Shown here in pieces: positions 47,439 to 55,458 of a stretch of 64,000 nt of DNA. Position numbers and translations under genes: made by a program. Each line of letters begins with the position of its first letter. Within the stretch, counting starts at the first letter, position 1. The stretch lies in NCBI RefSeq assembly GCF_014641945.1, contig NZ_BMIJ01000001.1:310001-374000 (forward strand). Reading direction: 5' to 3'. The DNA is from Marinobacterium zhoushanense. GTDB lineage: Bacteria; Pseudomonadota; Gammaproteobacteria; Pseudomonadales; Balneatricaceae. Under the pieces are notes generated by a model. It worked only from the letters and a program-made list of their open reading frames with translations, did no database searches and had not been told where the DNA came from.

Positions 47439-48280
47439 TCAACCCCTATCTTCCATTGGAAGCGGAGGTGGTGGAACGGATCCAGGAGACGCCCAGCATC
47501 GTTACACTACGTCTAAGGCTCACCGACCCGGATGCCCGCCACCGCTTCTACTGTGCGCCGGGCCAGTTCAATATGCTCTATCTGTACGGCGTGGGTGAGG
47601 TTCCCATCTCAATTAAATCGGGCCCGCAGAGCTTTCTCGACCAAACCCTGCTACTGGACCACACCATCCGCGCAGTGGGTCGGGTGACTCGCGCTCTGGT
47701 CAAGCTGGAACCCGGAGCGAAGCTAGGCGTACGAGGGCCCTACGGACGGGGCTGGCCATTGAACCAGGCCCAGGGCAAGGATGTGCATATCATCACCGGC
47801 GGGCTGGGCTGCGCACCGGCTGTATCCGTGGTACATGAACTGATGCGCCAGCGCAGTCGCTATGGGCGGATCTCGGTGGTACAGGGGGTCAAACACGCCG
47901 ACGACCTGATCTGGCGCGATCAATACGAGCACTGGGCGAAACAGCCCGACACCCAGGTATTGCTGGCCGCCGATCAGGCGAATGCCTCCTGGCGCTGGCA
48001 CACCGGCATGGTAACGGGACTGCTCGACCAGCTGCATCTGGATACGGAGCGCTCTCTGGCCATGCTCTGTGGACCCGAGCCGATGATGCGCGCCTCGGCC
48101 GAGCGGCTGATCGAATTGGGGCTCCGGCCGGAGCAGATCTGGCTCAGCATGGAGCGCAACATGCAGTGTGCTATCGGCCATTGCGGCCACTGCCAGTTCG
48201 GCGCCGCCTTTGTGTGCAAGGATGGCCCGGTGTTCAACTATCCGGCGGTTCGCGAACTGCTCGGCACACGGGGGTTTTGA
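47435..48280 (+). CDS. Group 3b-type hydrogenase gamma subunit (FAD/NAD(P)-binding, 2Fe-2S)
   Basis: A 281-residue ferredoxin-NAD(P) reductase-like subunit. FYCAPGQFNMLYLYGVGEVPISIKS (about residue 30-54) is the FAD-binding start, GGLGCAPAVSVVHELM (about 127) the nucleotide-binding loop, LCGPEPMMRA (about 210) the C-terminal pyridine site, and a cysteine cluster near 245-265 (MQCAIGHCGHCQFG, then FVC) binds 2Fe-2S. Together with the beta subunit it forms the diaphorase moiety that reduces NAD(P)+ with H2 or the reverse. Confidence 0.92.
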   Translation: MINPYLPLEAEVVERIQETPSIVTLRLRLTDPDARHRFYCAPGQFNMLYLYGVGEVPISIKSGPQSFLDQTLLLDHTIRAVGRVTRALVKLEPGAKLGVRGPYGRGWPLNQAQGKDVHIITGGLGCAPAVSVVHELMRQRSRYGRISVVQGVKHADDLIWRDQYEHWAKQPDTQVLLAADQANASWRWHTGMVTGLLDQLHLDTERSLAMLCGPEPMMRASAERLIELGLRPEQIWLSMERNMQCAIGHCGHCQFGAAFVCKDGPVFNYPAVRELLGTRGF

Positions 48281-49092
48281 TGATCAACCTGGAGAAAAGA
48301 CCCCGCATAGCGGTACATAAGTTCAGTTCCTGCGATGGCTGCCAACTTGCCTTCTTGAATCTGGGCGGCGACCTGCTGGAGCTGACCAAACGGGTTGAGA
48401 TCATGCATTTTCTCGAGGCAGGTCTCGACGACCCGGAAGCCAAGGTCGATATAGCGTTTGTCGAGGGTAGCCTGTCGACACAGGACGAGATCGAGCGTAT
48501 CCACAAGGTGCGCGAATCCAGCCGTTATATGATCACCATCGGCGCCTGCGCCACAGCGGGTGGATTGCAGGCACTACGCAATCTGGATAACCAGCACGAG
48601 CAGTGGCGCGATGCGATCTACGCCAAGCCTGAATTTATCAAGACGCTGAACCACGCCCGTCCCATCGCCGACGAGGTGCGGGTGGACTTCGAACTCTGGG
48701 GCTGTCCGATCAACAGCCGCCAGCTGCTCGCCGCCGTCAATTCACTGCTGTTTGGCGTACCCCCGATCGATGACCGGGACAAGGTCTGCCTGGAGTGTAA
48801 ACGCCAGCAACGGGTCTGTGTCATGGTCACCGAAGACAAGCCCTGCCTTGGCCCGGTGACGCGTACCGGCTGCGGCGCACTTTGCCCAAGCTTCGGCCGC
48901 GACTGCTACGGCTGCTACGGTCCGGCGGACAACCCCAATACCGCCAGCCTCAGTGGACGCTTTGCCGGACTGGGATTGCTGCCGGGTGCGATCGCCCGGC
49001 GGTTTCTGTTGATCAACAGCGCAGCGCCCGCCTTTCACGATGCTGGACTGATTGCCCGCAGCAGCGACACTGGAGGGGAGAGCCATGACTGA
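48280..49092 (+). CDS. Group 3b-type NiFe hydrogenase small (delta) subunit
   Basis: A 270-residue protein related to NADH dehydrogenase 20-kDa subunits. FSSCDGCQLAFLNLGGDLL (about residue 14, proximal cluster cysteines), IGACATAGGLQAL (about 88), WGCPINSRQLL (about 140), CLECKRQQRVCVM (about 168) and CLGPVTRTGCGALC followed by CYGCYGP supply ligands for iron-sulfur clusters. No Tat signal, so the enzyme is cytoplasmic. ATG 48280 overlaps the upstream stop. Confidence 0.93.
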   Translation: MINLEKRPRIAVHKFSSCDGCQLAFLNLGGDLLELTKRVEIMHFLEAGLDDPEAKVDIAFVEGSLSTQDEIERIHKVRESSRYMITIGACATAGGLQALRNLDNQHEQWRDAIYAKPEFIKTLNHARPIADEVRVDFELWGCPINSRQLLAAVNSLLFGVPPIDDRDKVCLECKRQQRVCVMVTEDKPCLGPVTRTGCGALCPSFGRDCYGCYGPADNPNTASLSGRFAGLGLLPGAIARRFLLINSAAPAFHDAGLIARSSDTGGESHD

Positions 49093-50407
49093 CTCACATC
49101 AGGATCAGCCCACTTCCCGCCGCATCAGGATCGATGTCCCGGCACTGACCCGCGTCGAAGGTGAGGGATCGCTGAAGCTGGCAATCGACGGCAACCAGAT
49201 CAAGCAGCTGCAGCTGTCCATATTCGAGCCACCACGCTATTTCGAAAAGTTTCTCGAAGGACGTGAATACCAAGAGGTACCGGATATCGTTGCCCGTATC
49301 TGCGGCATATGCCCGGTGGCTTACCAGATGACGGCGGTGCAGGCGCTGGAGCAGGCGTTCGGTCATACCCCTTCGTCCTGGGTCGCACGGATGCGCCGTC
49401 TGTTCTACTGCGGCGAGTGGTTGCAGAGCCACGCCCTGCATATCCACCTGCTCGCCCTGCCCGATTACCTCGGCTTCGACAGCGCCATCGGCATGGCGGC
49501 AAAGCACCCGGAGGCTGTCCAGCGCGGACTCGCCCTGCAGGCACTGGGCAACTCGATCATCCGCCTGTTTGGTGGCCGCTCGGTACACCCGGTCGGCGCC
49601 TGCGTCGGCGGTTTTCACCACGCCCCTGCGCCGGCCGAGATCTCGACGCTGCATACACGTCTCCAGGAAGCGCAGGAGTACGCCGCTGAATTGACCCGCT
49701 GGTGCGCTCTGCTGCCGCTGCCCGAGGATGAGGATGACTTCATAAGCGTCGCGCTCAGAGCGGACACCGAGTATCCGTTTTATCGCGGAGCATTGGTCAG
49801 CTCGGACGGTCTGGCGATCGATGCCGCCCAGTGGGATAGCCACTTCCGCGAAGAGCACACGCCTCATTCGACGGCACTCTGGTCACTGTACGCGGGCAAG
49901 CCCTATCTGGTCGGTCCGCTGGCACGACTCAATCTGAACCTGGACCGGTTGCCTAAGCGGATTCGCACCAACCTGGAGAGCACCGGCATCGGCTTCCCCA
50001 GCCGCAATATGTTCCACAGTATGCTGGCCCGTGCCGTGGAGATTGAGCTGGCGATCCACGACGCGCTTGAACTCACCTCGACCTATGAGCCAACGGCGCA
50101 CCCCTTCGATCCAGTCACGCCCCGCGCCGGTATCGGCTTCGGTGCCACCGAAGCCCCGCGTGGATTACTCTGGCACCGCTATGAAACAGACACGGAGGGG
50201 CTGATCAAGAGCGCCCGCATCGTGCCACCGACGAGCCAGAACCAGGCCAGAATCGAACAGGATCTGCAGCGGTCGCTGCAAAGTTTCGGACTGGATCACA
50301 GTGACGAAGAGTTGCGCTTGCACTGCGAAAAGGTGATCCGCAACTACGACCCCTGCATCTCCTGCGCGACCCATTTCCTCACCCTCGATCTGGAGCGGCG
50401 CCGTTGA
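49085..50407 (+). CDS. Group 3b-type NiFe hydrogenase large (alpha) subunit
   Basis: A 440-residue catalytic subunit. The L1 motif RICGICPVAY gives Cys73 and Cys76; the L2 motif DPCISCATH gives Cys424 and Cys427, completing NiFe coordination. The ten residues after His430 (starting FLTLD) are the likely C-terminal peptide removed by the downstream protease after nickel insertion. H2 is oxidised or produced in the cytoplasm, coupled to NAD(P)(H). Length and the four-gene order beta-gamma-delta-alpha indicate group 3b (sulfhydrogenase-type). Start overlaps the small-subunit stop by 8 bp. Confidence 0.95.
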   Translation: MTDSHQDQPTSRRIRIDVPALTRVEGEGSLKLAIDGNQIKQLQLSIFEPPRYFEKFLEGREYQEVPDIVARICGICPVAYQMTAVQALEQAFGHTPSSWVARMRRLFYCGEWLQSHALHIHLLALPDYLGFDSAIGMAAKHPEAVQRGLALQALGNSIIRLFGGRSVHPVGACVGGFHHAPAPAEISTLHTRLQEAQEYAAELTRWCALLPLPEDEDDFISVALRADTEYPFYRGALVSSDGLAIDAAQWDSHFREEHTPHSTALWSLYAGKPYLVGPLARLNLNLDRLPKRIRTNLESTGIGFPSRNMFHSMLARAVEIELAIHDALELTSTYEPTAHPFDPVTPRAGIGFGATEAPRGLLWHRYETDTEGLIKSARIVPPTSQNQARIEQDLQRSLQSFGLDHSDEELRLHCEKVIRNYDPCISCATHFLTLDLERRR

Positions 50408-50898
50408 GCTCTGCCCGGCTGCTGATTATCGGTGTTGGCTCCCCCGCCGGCGATGACCGGCTGGGCTGGGAGGTGATCGCTCGCTTGAAGGCAAAACTGC
50501 CAGATGAGGCGAACTGCGACCTCTGGGCTCTCGACCGCCCCGGCGCAGGTCTGATCGAGTATCTGGATAGGGCTGAGGTATGCTGGCTGGTGGATGCGCT
50601 GCTAAGCAAAGACACCCCCGGCCGCTATCTTCAACCGGGGCTTGAACTGCTTATGCAGTCAGACGATAGAGCGTCGGGCTCACACGGTTTCGGCTTGGCC
50701 GATACCCTGCGCCTGGCAGAGCGGCTTGGCATGCTGCCTCAGCGCATCGAACTCCACTGCCTGACGATCAACTCGGCGGATACTCTCAGCGAGCAGCTGA
50801 GTCCTGCGGTTGACGCAGGCGTTAACGGACTGGTGGAACGCCTTTACCAGCGCCTGATAGACGGTATGGATCATGCTGATGCTAACTCTCAGGGGTAA
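50404..50898 (+). CDS. Hydrogenase maturation endopeptidase (HyaD/HycI-like)
   Basis: A 164-residue protease: LLIIGVGSPAGDDRLGWEVI (about residues 6-25) has the GxGNxxxxDD-like pattern with an acidic nickel ligand, and HGFGLADTLRLAERL near 98 holds the conserved His. It removes the C-terminal peptide of the large subunit. The start TTG 50404 overlaps the large-subunit stop, coupling translation. No hyp genes are in the window. Confidence 0.87.
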   Translation: MSSARLLIIGVGSPAGDDRLGWEVIARLKAKLPDEANCDLWALDRPGAGLIEYLDRAEVCWLVDALLSKDTPGRYLQPGLELLMQSDDRASGSHGFGLADTLRLAERLGMLPQRIELHCLTINSADTLSEQLSPAVDAGVNGLVERLYQRLIDGMDHADANSQG

Positions 50899-51100
50899 TT
50901 AATACGGCAACACTATCGGCAAAGGCCAGGAGGGCCTGCCAAGCCAGATCAGTACCGGAAACGATCTGTAGAGGGGGTACGGATGGCGCGTATTCTAATC
51001 GGATTGCGCTGAAATACGATTGAAAAATATGCAGCTACATGGGTATACAGATGAGTAATTTTTACGCAGAGTTCAACCACCCGCGCAGAACTGGTAGACT

Positions 51101-51163
51101 CCAATTAACGACGTTTTCTTCCCAGGCCGGCGACCAGGCATTCCCGCCACGCCGGCCTTTTTT
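51101..51163 (+). ncRNA. Possible short transcript ending in a terminator
   Basis: Upstream of the terminator lie TTCAAC and TAGACT with 17-bp spacing, which would start a transcript of about 60 nt ending in the strong hairpin. No ORF is inside. The alternative is that the hairpin simply terminates the hydrogenase operon. Weak prediction. Confidence 0.22.
51124..51163 (+). terminator. Rho-independent terminator after the hydrogenase operon
   Basis: Stem AGGCCGGC/GCCGGCCT (8 bp, loop of 19 bases) followed by TTTTTT, acting on the plus strand. It overlaps the last bases of the convergent TetR gene. Confidence 0.85.
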
Positions 51164-51806
51164 ATGCGCTACGCAGAGTCCCCTTCAGAAAGATATCGAC
51201 CCCCTGGCGCAAACTCTGCTCGGGCAGCGCGGGATCGTAGGGTATATCCAATAACGCTTTAAGATGCCAGGGCTGTTTGATCATCTCGACAAACTGCCCT
51301 GCAGCCACCGTACAGCAGCCAATATTCATTCGCCCCTCGGCATTCTGCCGCTCCAGGTACACCGTCAGCAACTTGCGTATGCGATCGGGTCCCGCGTTAT
51401 AGAACAGGGCCTGGATCTGCTCACGCTCCGCACTATTGGCAGAGAGTACCAGACGATACATGGCGACCGCTTGCGGGCGACTGACCATCTCGATGAAGCG
51501 TTGGCCAAAGCTGTACAGCGTTGATTCGGGATCATCACTCCAAATCCGGTCCTGATCGAAACTGGCAAAGAGGTCGTCGCAGGACTGTTCCATCATCGCC
51601 TCAAACAGGCCCAGCTTGTTGCCGAAACAGCGGTAAAGGGTACTCATCGATCCGCCGGCGCGCTTCATGATGTCGCTTATGCTGGCATTCTCAAACCCCT
51701 GCTCAAGAAACACCTCCTTCGCGGCATCGAGGATCCGCCGTCGGCGCTCAAGCCCCTTTGCGGTTAGCCCTTTATCCGAGCACTCTTGCTGCAGCGAATG
51801 ACTCAT
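51162..51806 (-). CDS. TetR-family transcriptional repressor
   Basis: A 214-residue regulator. N-terminal HTH (RRRRILDAAKEVFLEQGFENASISDIMKRAGGSMSTLYRCFGNKLGLFEAMM, residues about 16-68) and a C-terminal domain of the AcrR/TetR_C_33-like type. It is divergent from a Bcr/CflA-type efflux gene 294 bp away, with a palindromic operator between. ATG 51806 has GGAG upstream; the longer open frame adds 14 unlikely residues. Confidence 0.9.
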   Translation of the reverse strand: MSHSLQQECSDKGLTAKGLERRRRILDAAKEVFLEQGFENASISDIMKRAGGSMSTLYRCFGNKLGLFEAMMEQSCDDLFASFDQDRIWSDDPESTLYSFGQRFIEMVSRPQAVAMYRLVLSANSAEREQIQALFYNAGPDRIRKLLTVYLERQNAEGRMNIGCCTVAAGQFVEMIKQPWHLKALLDIPYDPALPEQSLRQGVDIFLKGTLRSA

Positions 51807-51899
51807 CTCTACTCCGCCCACTCCTCGATCGGGATTAAATCGCCACACCGGCGATCAGTCATGGAGTCCTCTGGAATATCAGTGGACCCGCCTCGATAA

Positions 51900-51915
51900 T
51901 GTAATGTATATTACA
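51900..51915. promoter_or_regulatory. Palindromic operator between TetR and MFS genes
   Basis: TGTAAT-N4-ATTACA, a 16-bp dyad 94 bp upstream of the tetR start and 185 bp upstream of the MFS gene. Its size and position fit a TetR-family operator overlapping the tetR promoter. Confidence 0.6.
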
Positions 51916-52100
51916 CTATATTCTTTCGCCCTCTCCAACTTTTTAGTCAGCGTCTACTTCGGCCTGCACTCGTCAGTTCGTTCAATAGCGAACCGCGGAC
52001 GAAGACAGGCTTATGGAGAGCGTCCAGTGCCAATACCCGGCCGTTACCAATCTGTCGGCTCGCATACACGTTTGCGAGTTCTGAAGGAGCAACACCTTAT

Positions 52101-53315
52101 ATGGAATCCAAAGTGCTCAGCAATGACGTAGGTCTTGCCATTCCCGGATTCGTGTTCATTCTCGCGGCCTTGACCGCCCTTGCGCCGCTGGCCACCGATG
52201 CCTACCTGCCGGCGATGCCAACCATGGCCCTGGAACTGGGTCGTACGATAACCGACGTGGAGCTTTCGATCAGCTTCTTTCTTGCCGGATTTTCCATCGG
52301 CCAGCTGGTCGGCGGCCCGTTCTCTGACCACTTCGGCCGCCGCACCGGCATTTTTCTTGGCCTGAGCCTGTTCATCCTTGGTTCACTGGCAATCACCTTC
52401 ACGTCGTCGATCGAATGGCTCTGGGGATTCCGCGTCGTGCAGGCACTTGGAGGTGGCATCACCGTGGTCAATACACCGGCTATCGTGCGCGACCTGCACA
52501 GCGGACGAGAGAGTGCACGCACCCTGTCACGCATGGCAATGATCCTGATGATGGCACCGCTACTGGCGCCCGTGTTGGGCAGTTTTGTGCTGCAGACCTT
52601 CAACTGGCAGATGATCTTCATTCTATTGCTGATCTACGGCTGCCTCCTCGGCGCAGTCATCTATCGGGCGCTGCCGGAAACACGCAAGTTGCAGAGCAGT
52701 CGACCCAACGCCATTCGCCGCTACTGGATGGTCATGCGTAACCGTCATGCGCTTGGTTACCTGTTCTCCGCCTGTTTTGGCTATGGCAGCCTGTTCGCGT
52801 TCATCACCGGTTCGCCGTCGGCCTACATGGGCTATTTCGGACTCAGCGAGTCGACCTATCCGCTCGCCTTCGGCGCCAACGTCTTTGCCTTGCTGCTGCT
52901 GAACAAGATCAACATCCGCCTGCTTGCCAACCATGCGCCCCGCACACTGCTGCTGGCCGGTCAGCTGATCCAGATCGTCACCGGGGCGCTGCTGTTCGGC
53001 TATGCCTACTACGGTGGCGAACTGCAGATACTGGTATTCGTCCCCTTGGTTATGCTGTTTTTCGGCTGCCACGGTCTGGTCAGTGCCAACTCAATGGCAG
53101 GCATGACCGACCTGTTCCCCACCAACAGTGCCACTGCCACGGCGTTGATGGGCGCCTGCGGCTTCGCTTTCGGCGCACTCTCCGGCTCCCTGGTCGGTCT
53201 GCTCTACGACGGTACGCCGCTGCCGATGACGTTGGTGATGTTCGCTTGCGCGCTGCTGGCACCGACCATACGTCTGTTGCTGCAGATGGGCCCCCAACCG
53301 CAGACTGCGCAATAA
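52101..53315 (+). CDS. Bcr/CflA-type multidrug MFS transporter
   Basis: A 404-residue protein with 12 hydrophobic segments. ATDAYLPAMPTMALELG near residue 34 and FSIGQLVGGPFSDHFGRRTGIFLGL near 65-88 are the Bcr/CflA motifs with the MFS motif A (G-x-x-S-D-x-F-G-R-R). It exports drugs or metabolites by proton antiport in the inner membrane. AAGGAG lies about 11 bases before the ATG. Repression by the divergent TetR protein is likely. Confidence 0.92.
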   Translation: MESKVLSNDVGLAIPGFVFILAALTALAPLATDAYLPAMPTMALELGRTITDVELSISFFLAGFSIGQLVGGPFSDHFGRRTGIFLGLSLFILGSLAITFTSSIEWLWGFRVVQALGGGITVVNTPAIVRDLHSGRESARTLSRMAMILMMAPLLAPVLGSFVLQTFNWQMIFILLLIYGCLLGAVIYRALPETRKLQSSRPNAIRRYWMVMRNRHALGYLFSACFGYGSLFAFITGSPSAYMGYFGLSESTYPLAFGANVFALLLLNKINIRLLANHAPRTLLLAGQLIQIVTGALLFGYAYYGGELQILVFVPLVMLFFGCHGLVSANSMAGMTDLFPTNSATATALMGACGFAFGALSGSLVGLLYDGTPLPMTLVMFACALLAPTIRLLLQMGPQPQTAQ

Positions 53316-53390
53316 CGGGAAAACGGGTATTAAGACTTCTTTAAGTAAAAGGGGTTAGACTGAGCCATCCCTCCATGGATGCGTAAGGTG

Positions 53391-54059
53391 ATGAAGGTAC
53401 TCCTCGTTGAAGACGACCCCCTGCTCGGTCAGGGACTGCATAGCGCGATGAAGCAACACCGAATCCCGGCGGAATGGGTTACCAACGCAGCAGAGGCCTT
53501 AGGCGCACTTCGCAGCTCAGACTTCGATGCGTTAGTGCTTGATCTCGGCCTGCCGGATCTTGATGGCATTGAGCTGCTCAAGCGCCTGCGCGGCAATGGT
53601 CACCAGCTGCCGGTGTTGATTCTGACCGCCCGCGACGGTATCAGCGAGCGCGTTCGCGGACTCGATACCGGCGCCGACGACTTCCTGGCCAAACCTTTCG
53701 ATATCGACGAATTGATGGCTCGCCTGCGCGCGCTGGTACGCCGTAGCAGCGGTATCGCCACACCGACCATTCAACTCGGCGAACTCGAGATCATCCCCAG
53801 CCACCACCGCGTAGAGCTGCGCGGCCAGGAGGTAGCCCTCAATCGCCATGAGTATCAATTGCTGACGCTGCTGGCATCCAGCCCCGGCCGGGTATTCAGT
53901 CGTGAAACGATTATCGATCACCTCTACCGTTGGGATGAGGAGATCGAAAGCAATACCATCGAGGTCCACGTGCACCACCTGCGGCGCAAACTCGGTCGAG
54001 AGCTGATCGGCACTGTGCGGGGCATAGGTTACCGCCTGGTAATACCGGAGAACGCCTGA
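53391..54059 (+). CDS. OmpR-family response regulator (QseB/PmrA-like)
   Basis: A 222-residue regulator. Receiver domain: LLVEDDPLLG (acid pocket Asp-Asp near residue 8), phosphoacceptor Asp in DALVLDLGLPD (about 51), Lys in FLAKPFDIDEL (about 102). C-terminal winged helix (LNRHEYQLLTLLASSPGRVFS, then EVHVHHLRRKLG). The start is probably ATG 53391 (MKVLLVEDD); an in-frame ATG four codons upstream exists. Translationally close to the kinase gene (1 bp gap). Confidence 0.93.
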   Translation: MKVLLVEDDPLLGQGLHSAMKQHRIPAEWVTNAAEALGALRSSDFDALVLDLGLPDLDGIELLKRLRGNGHQLPVLILTARDGISERVRGLDTGADDFLAKPFDIDELMARLRALVRRSSGIATPTIQLGELEIIPSHHRVELRGQEVALNRHEYQLLTLLASSPGRVFSRETIIDHLYRWDEEIESNTIEVHVHHLRRKLGRELIGTVRGIGYRLVIPENA

Positions 54060-54060
54060 C

Positions 54061-55452
54061 GTGAAGCGCTCCATCGCCCAATACCTGATAGTTGGCCTGA
54101 CCCTGGCTACGACCCTGTTATTGGGAGCCGGCTACCTGTTGAGCTATATGGACATCCTCCACGAGACCGAAGAGGTTTACGATGCGGAACTGGCCCAGGC
54201 AGCCAGGGTGCTCGAATCCCTGTTTATCAGCCAGGATGAGGATGATACGGCGCTGAACATCCACCTGCCGGAACAGGTCGCGACACAACCCACCGAACGC
54301 AGTGACCTGGGCCATCGCTATGAGAAAAAGCTCGCCTTCCAGATATGGGATAACAGCGGCCGTCCACTGCTCGGCAATAGCAGCGACAGCGCTCCTCTGA
54401 GCTGGGCCGCTAAAGTCGGCTATGGCTACGAGCACGAACAACGCTGGCGAACCTTCACCCTGCACTCCGACAGCGGGTTATGGATCAAGGTCGGTCAGGA
54501 CATGGAGATCCGCGAGGAGATCGCCGAAGAGATCAACAAGCACAACATTCAGCCACTTTTGCTCATTGTGCCGCTACTCTGGTTGATGATCTGGCTGATC
54601 GTGCGGCGCGGGTTACGCCCACTGCGCCAGGTATCCAGTGAACTGTACAAGCGCAACGCCGAATACCTGGACCCGATCGATATCAGCTCAGCACCGAACG
54701 AGATCGCCGGAGTCGTCTACTCGATCAACCGGCTGATGAAAGCCCTGGAACGGTCGTTACAGCAGCAGAAGCGGTTTACCAGCAACGCGGCACATGAGCT
54801 GCGCACCCCGCTCGCCGCTATCCGTATCCAGGCGCAGAACCTGCTGCTGACCGATACCGAAAACCTGGTCAGCCAGCAGCAGATCATCAATGGCGTGGAC
54901 CGGCTCAGCCACATGGTCAACCAGTTGCTGACACTGAGTCGGCTGGAAAGCGGCGAGCGACGGGACAATTTCGAACTGATCGACATCCATGCCGGCATTC
55001 ATGGCCTGCTGCAGGACCAGCGCCGCATGATCCGCAACCGCAAACTCGACGTCAGTTTATTGCCCGCAGAGCCTGTCCACGCGCGCGTCACCCCTGACTG
55101 CATCGACATTCTGCTGCGCAACCTTCTCGACAACGCACTGCGCTACACGCCGGATGGCGGACGTGTGCAGATCGAGATCGACCGGCAGAAAGCGGACCTG
55201 CGAGTCCGGATCAGTGATACCGGCCCCGGACTGGACGCCGAGCAGAAGAAGCGAGTCTTCGACCGCTTCTATCGTGCCGCCGGCCAAGGCAGCGACGGCT
55301 GTGGCATCGGCCTGTCGATCGTGCAGGAGATCTGCGAACGCACCGGTTACCGGGTCAGCCTCAGCGACTCCCAGCTGGGGCCTCATGGGCTGTGCGCGGA
55401 ACTGACCTGCCCGGGCGCGATGGTCGCCGCTAAGGCCAGTCCCGACGCCTGA
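54061..55452 (+). CDS. Sensor histidine kinase (QseC/PmrB-like)
   Basis: A 463-residue kinase. TM1 near residues 8-28, periplasmic sensor to about 155, TM2 near 160-178, HAMP, then the H-box TSNAAHELRTPLAAI (His about 250), N-box NLLDNALRYT (about 358), DTGPGLD (about 390) and GCGIGLSIVQEI (about 415). GTG start one base after the regulator stop. Phosphorylates the upstream response regulator; the signal is unknown. Followed by a convergent GgpS gene, 6 bp between stops. Confidence 0.93.
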   Translation: MKRSIAQYLIVGLTLATTLLLGAGYLLSYMDILHETEEVYDAELAQAARVLESLFISQDEDDTALNIHLPEQVATQPTERSDLGHRYEKKLAFQIWDNSGRPLLGNSSDSAPLSWAAKVGYGYEHEQRWRTFTLHSDSGLWIKVGQDMEIREEIAEEINKHNIQPLLLIVPLLWLMIWLIVRRGLRPLRQVSSELYKRNAEYLDPIDISSAPNEIAGVVYSINRLMKALERSLQQQKRFTSNAAHELRTPLAAIRIQAQNLLLTDTENLVSQQQIINGVDRLSHMVNQLLTLSRLESGERRDNFELIDIHAGIHGLLQDQRRMIRNRKLDVSLLPAEPVHARVTPDCIDILLRNLLDNALRYTPDGGRVQIEIDRQKADLRVRISDTGPGLDAEQKKRVFDRFYRAAGQGSDGCGIGLSIVQEICERTGYRVSLSDSQLGPHGLCAELTCPGAMVAAKASPDA

Positions 55453-55458
55453 CGCGAC

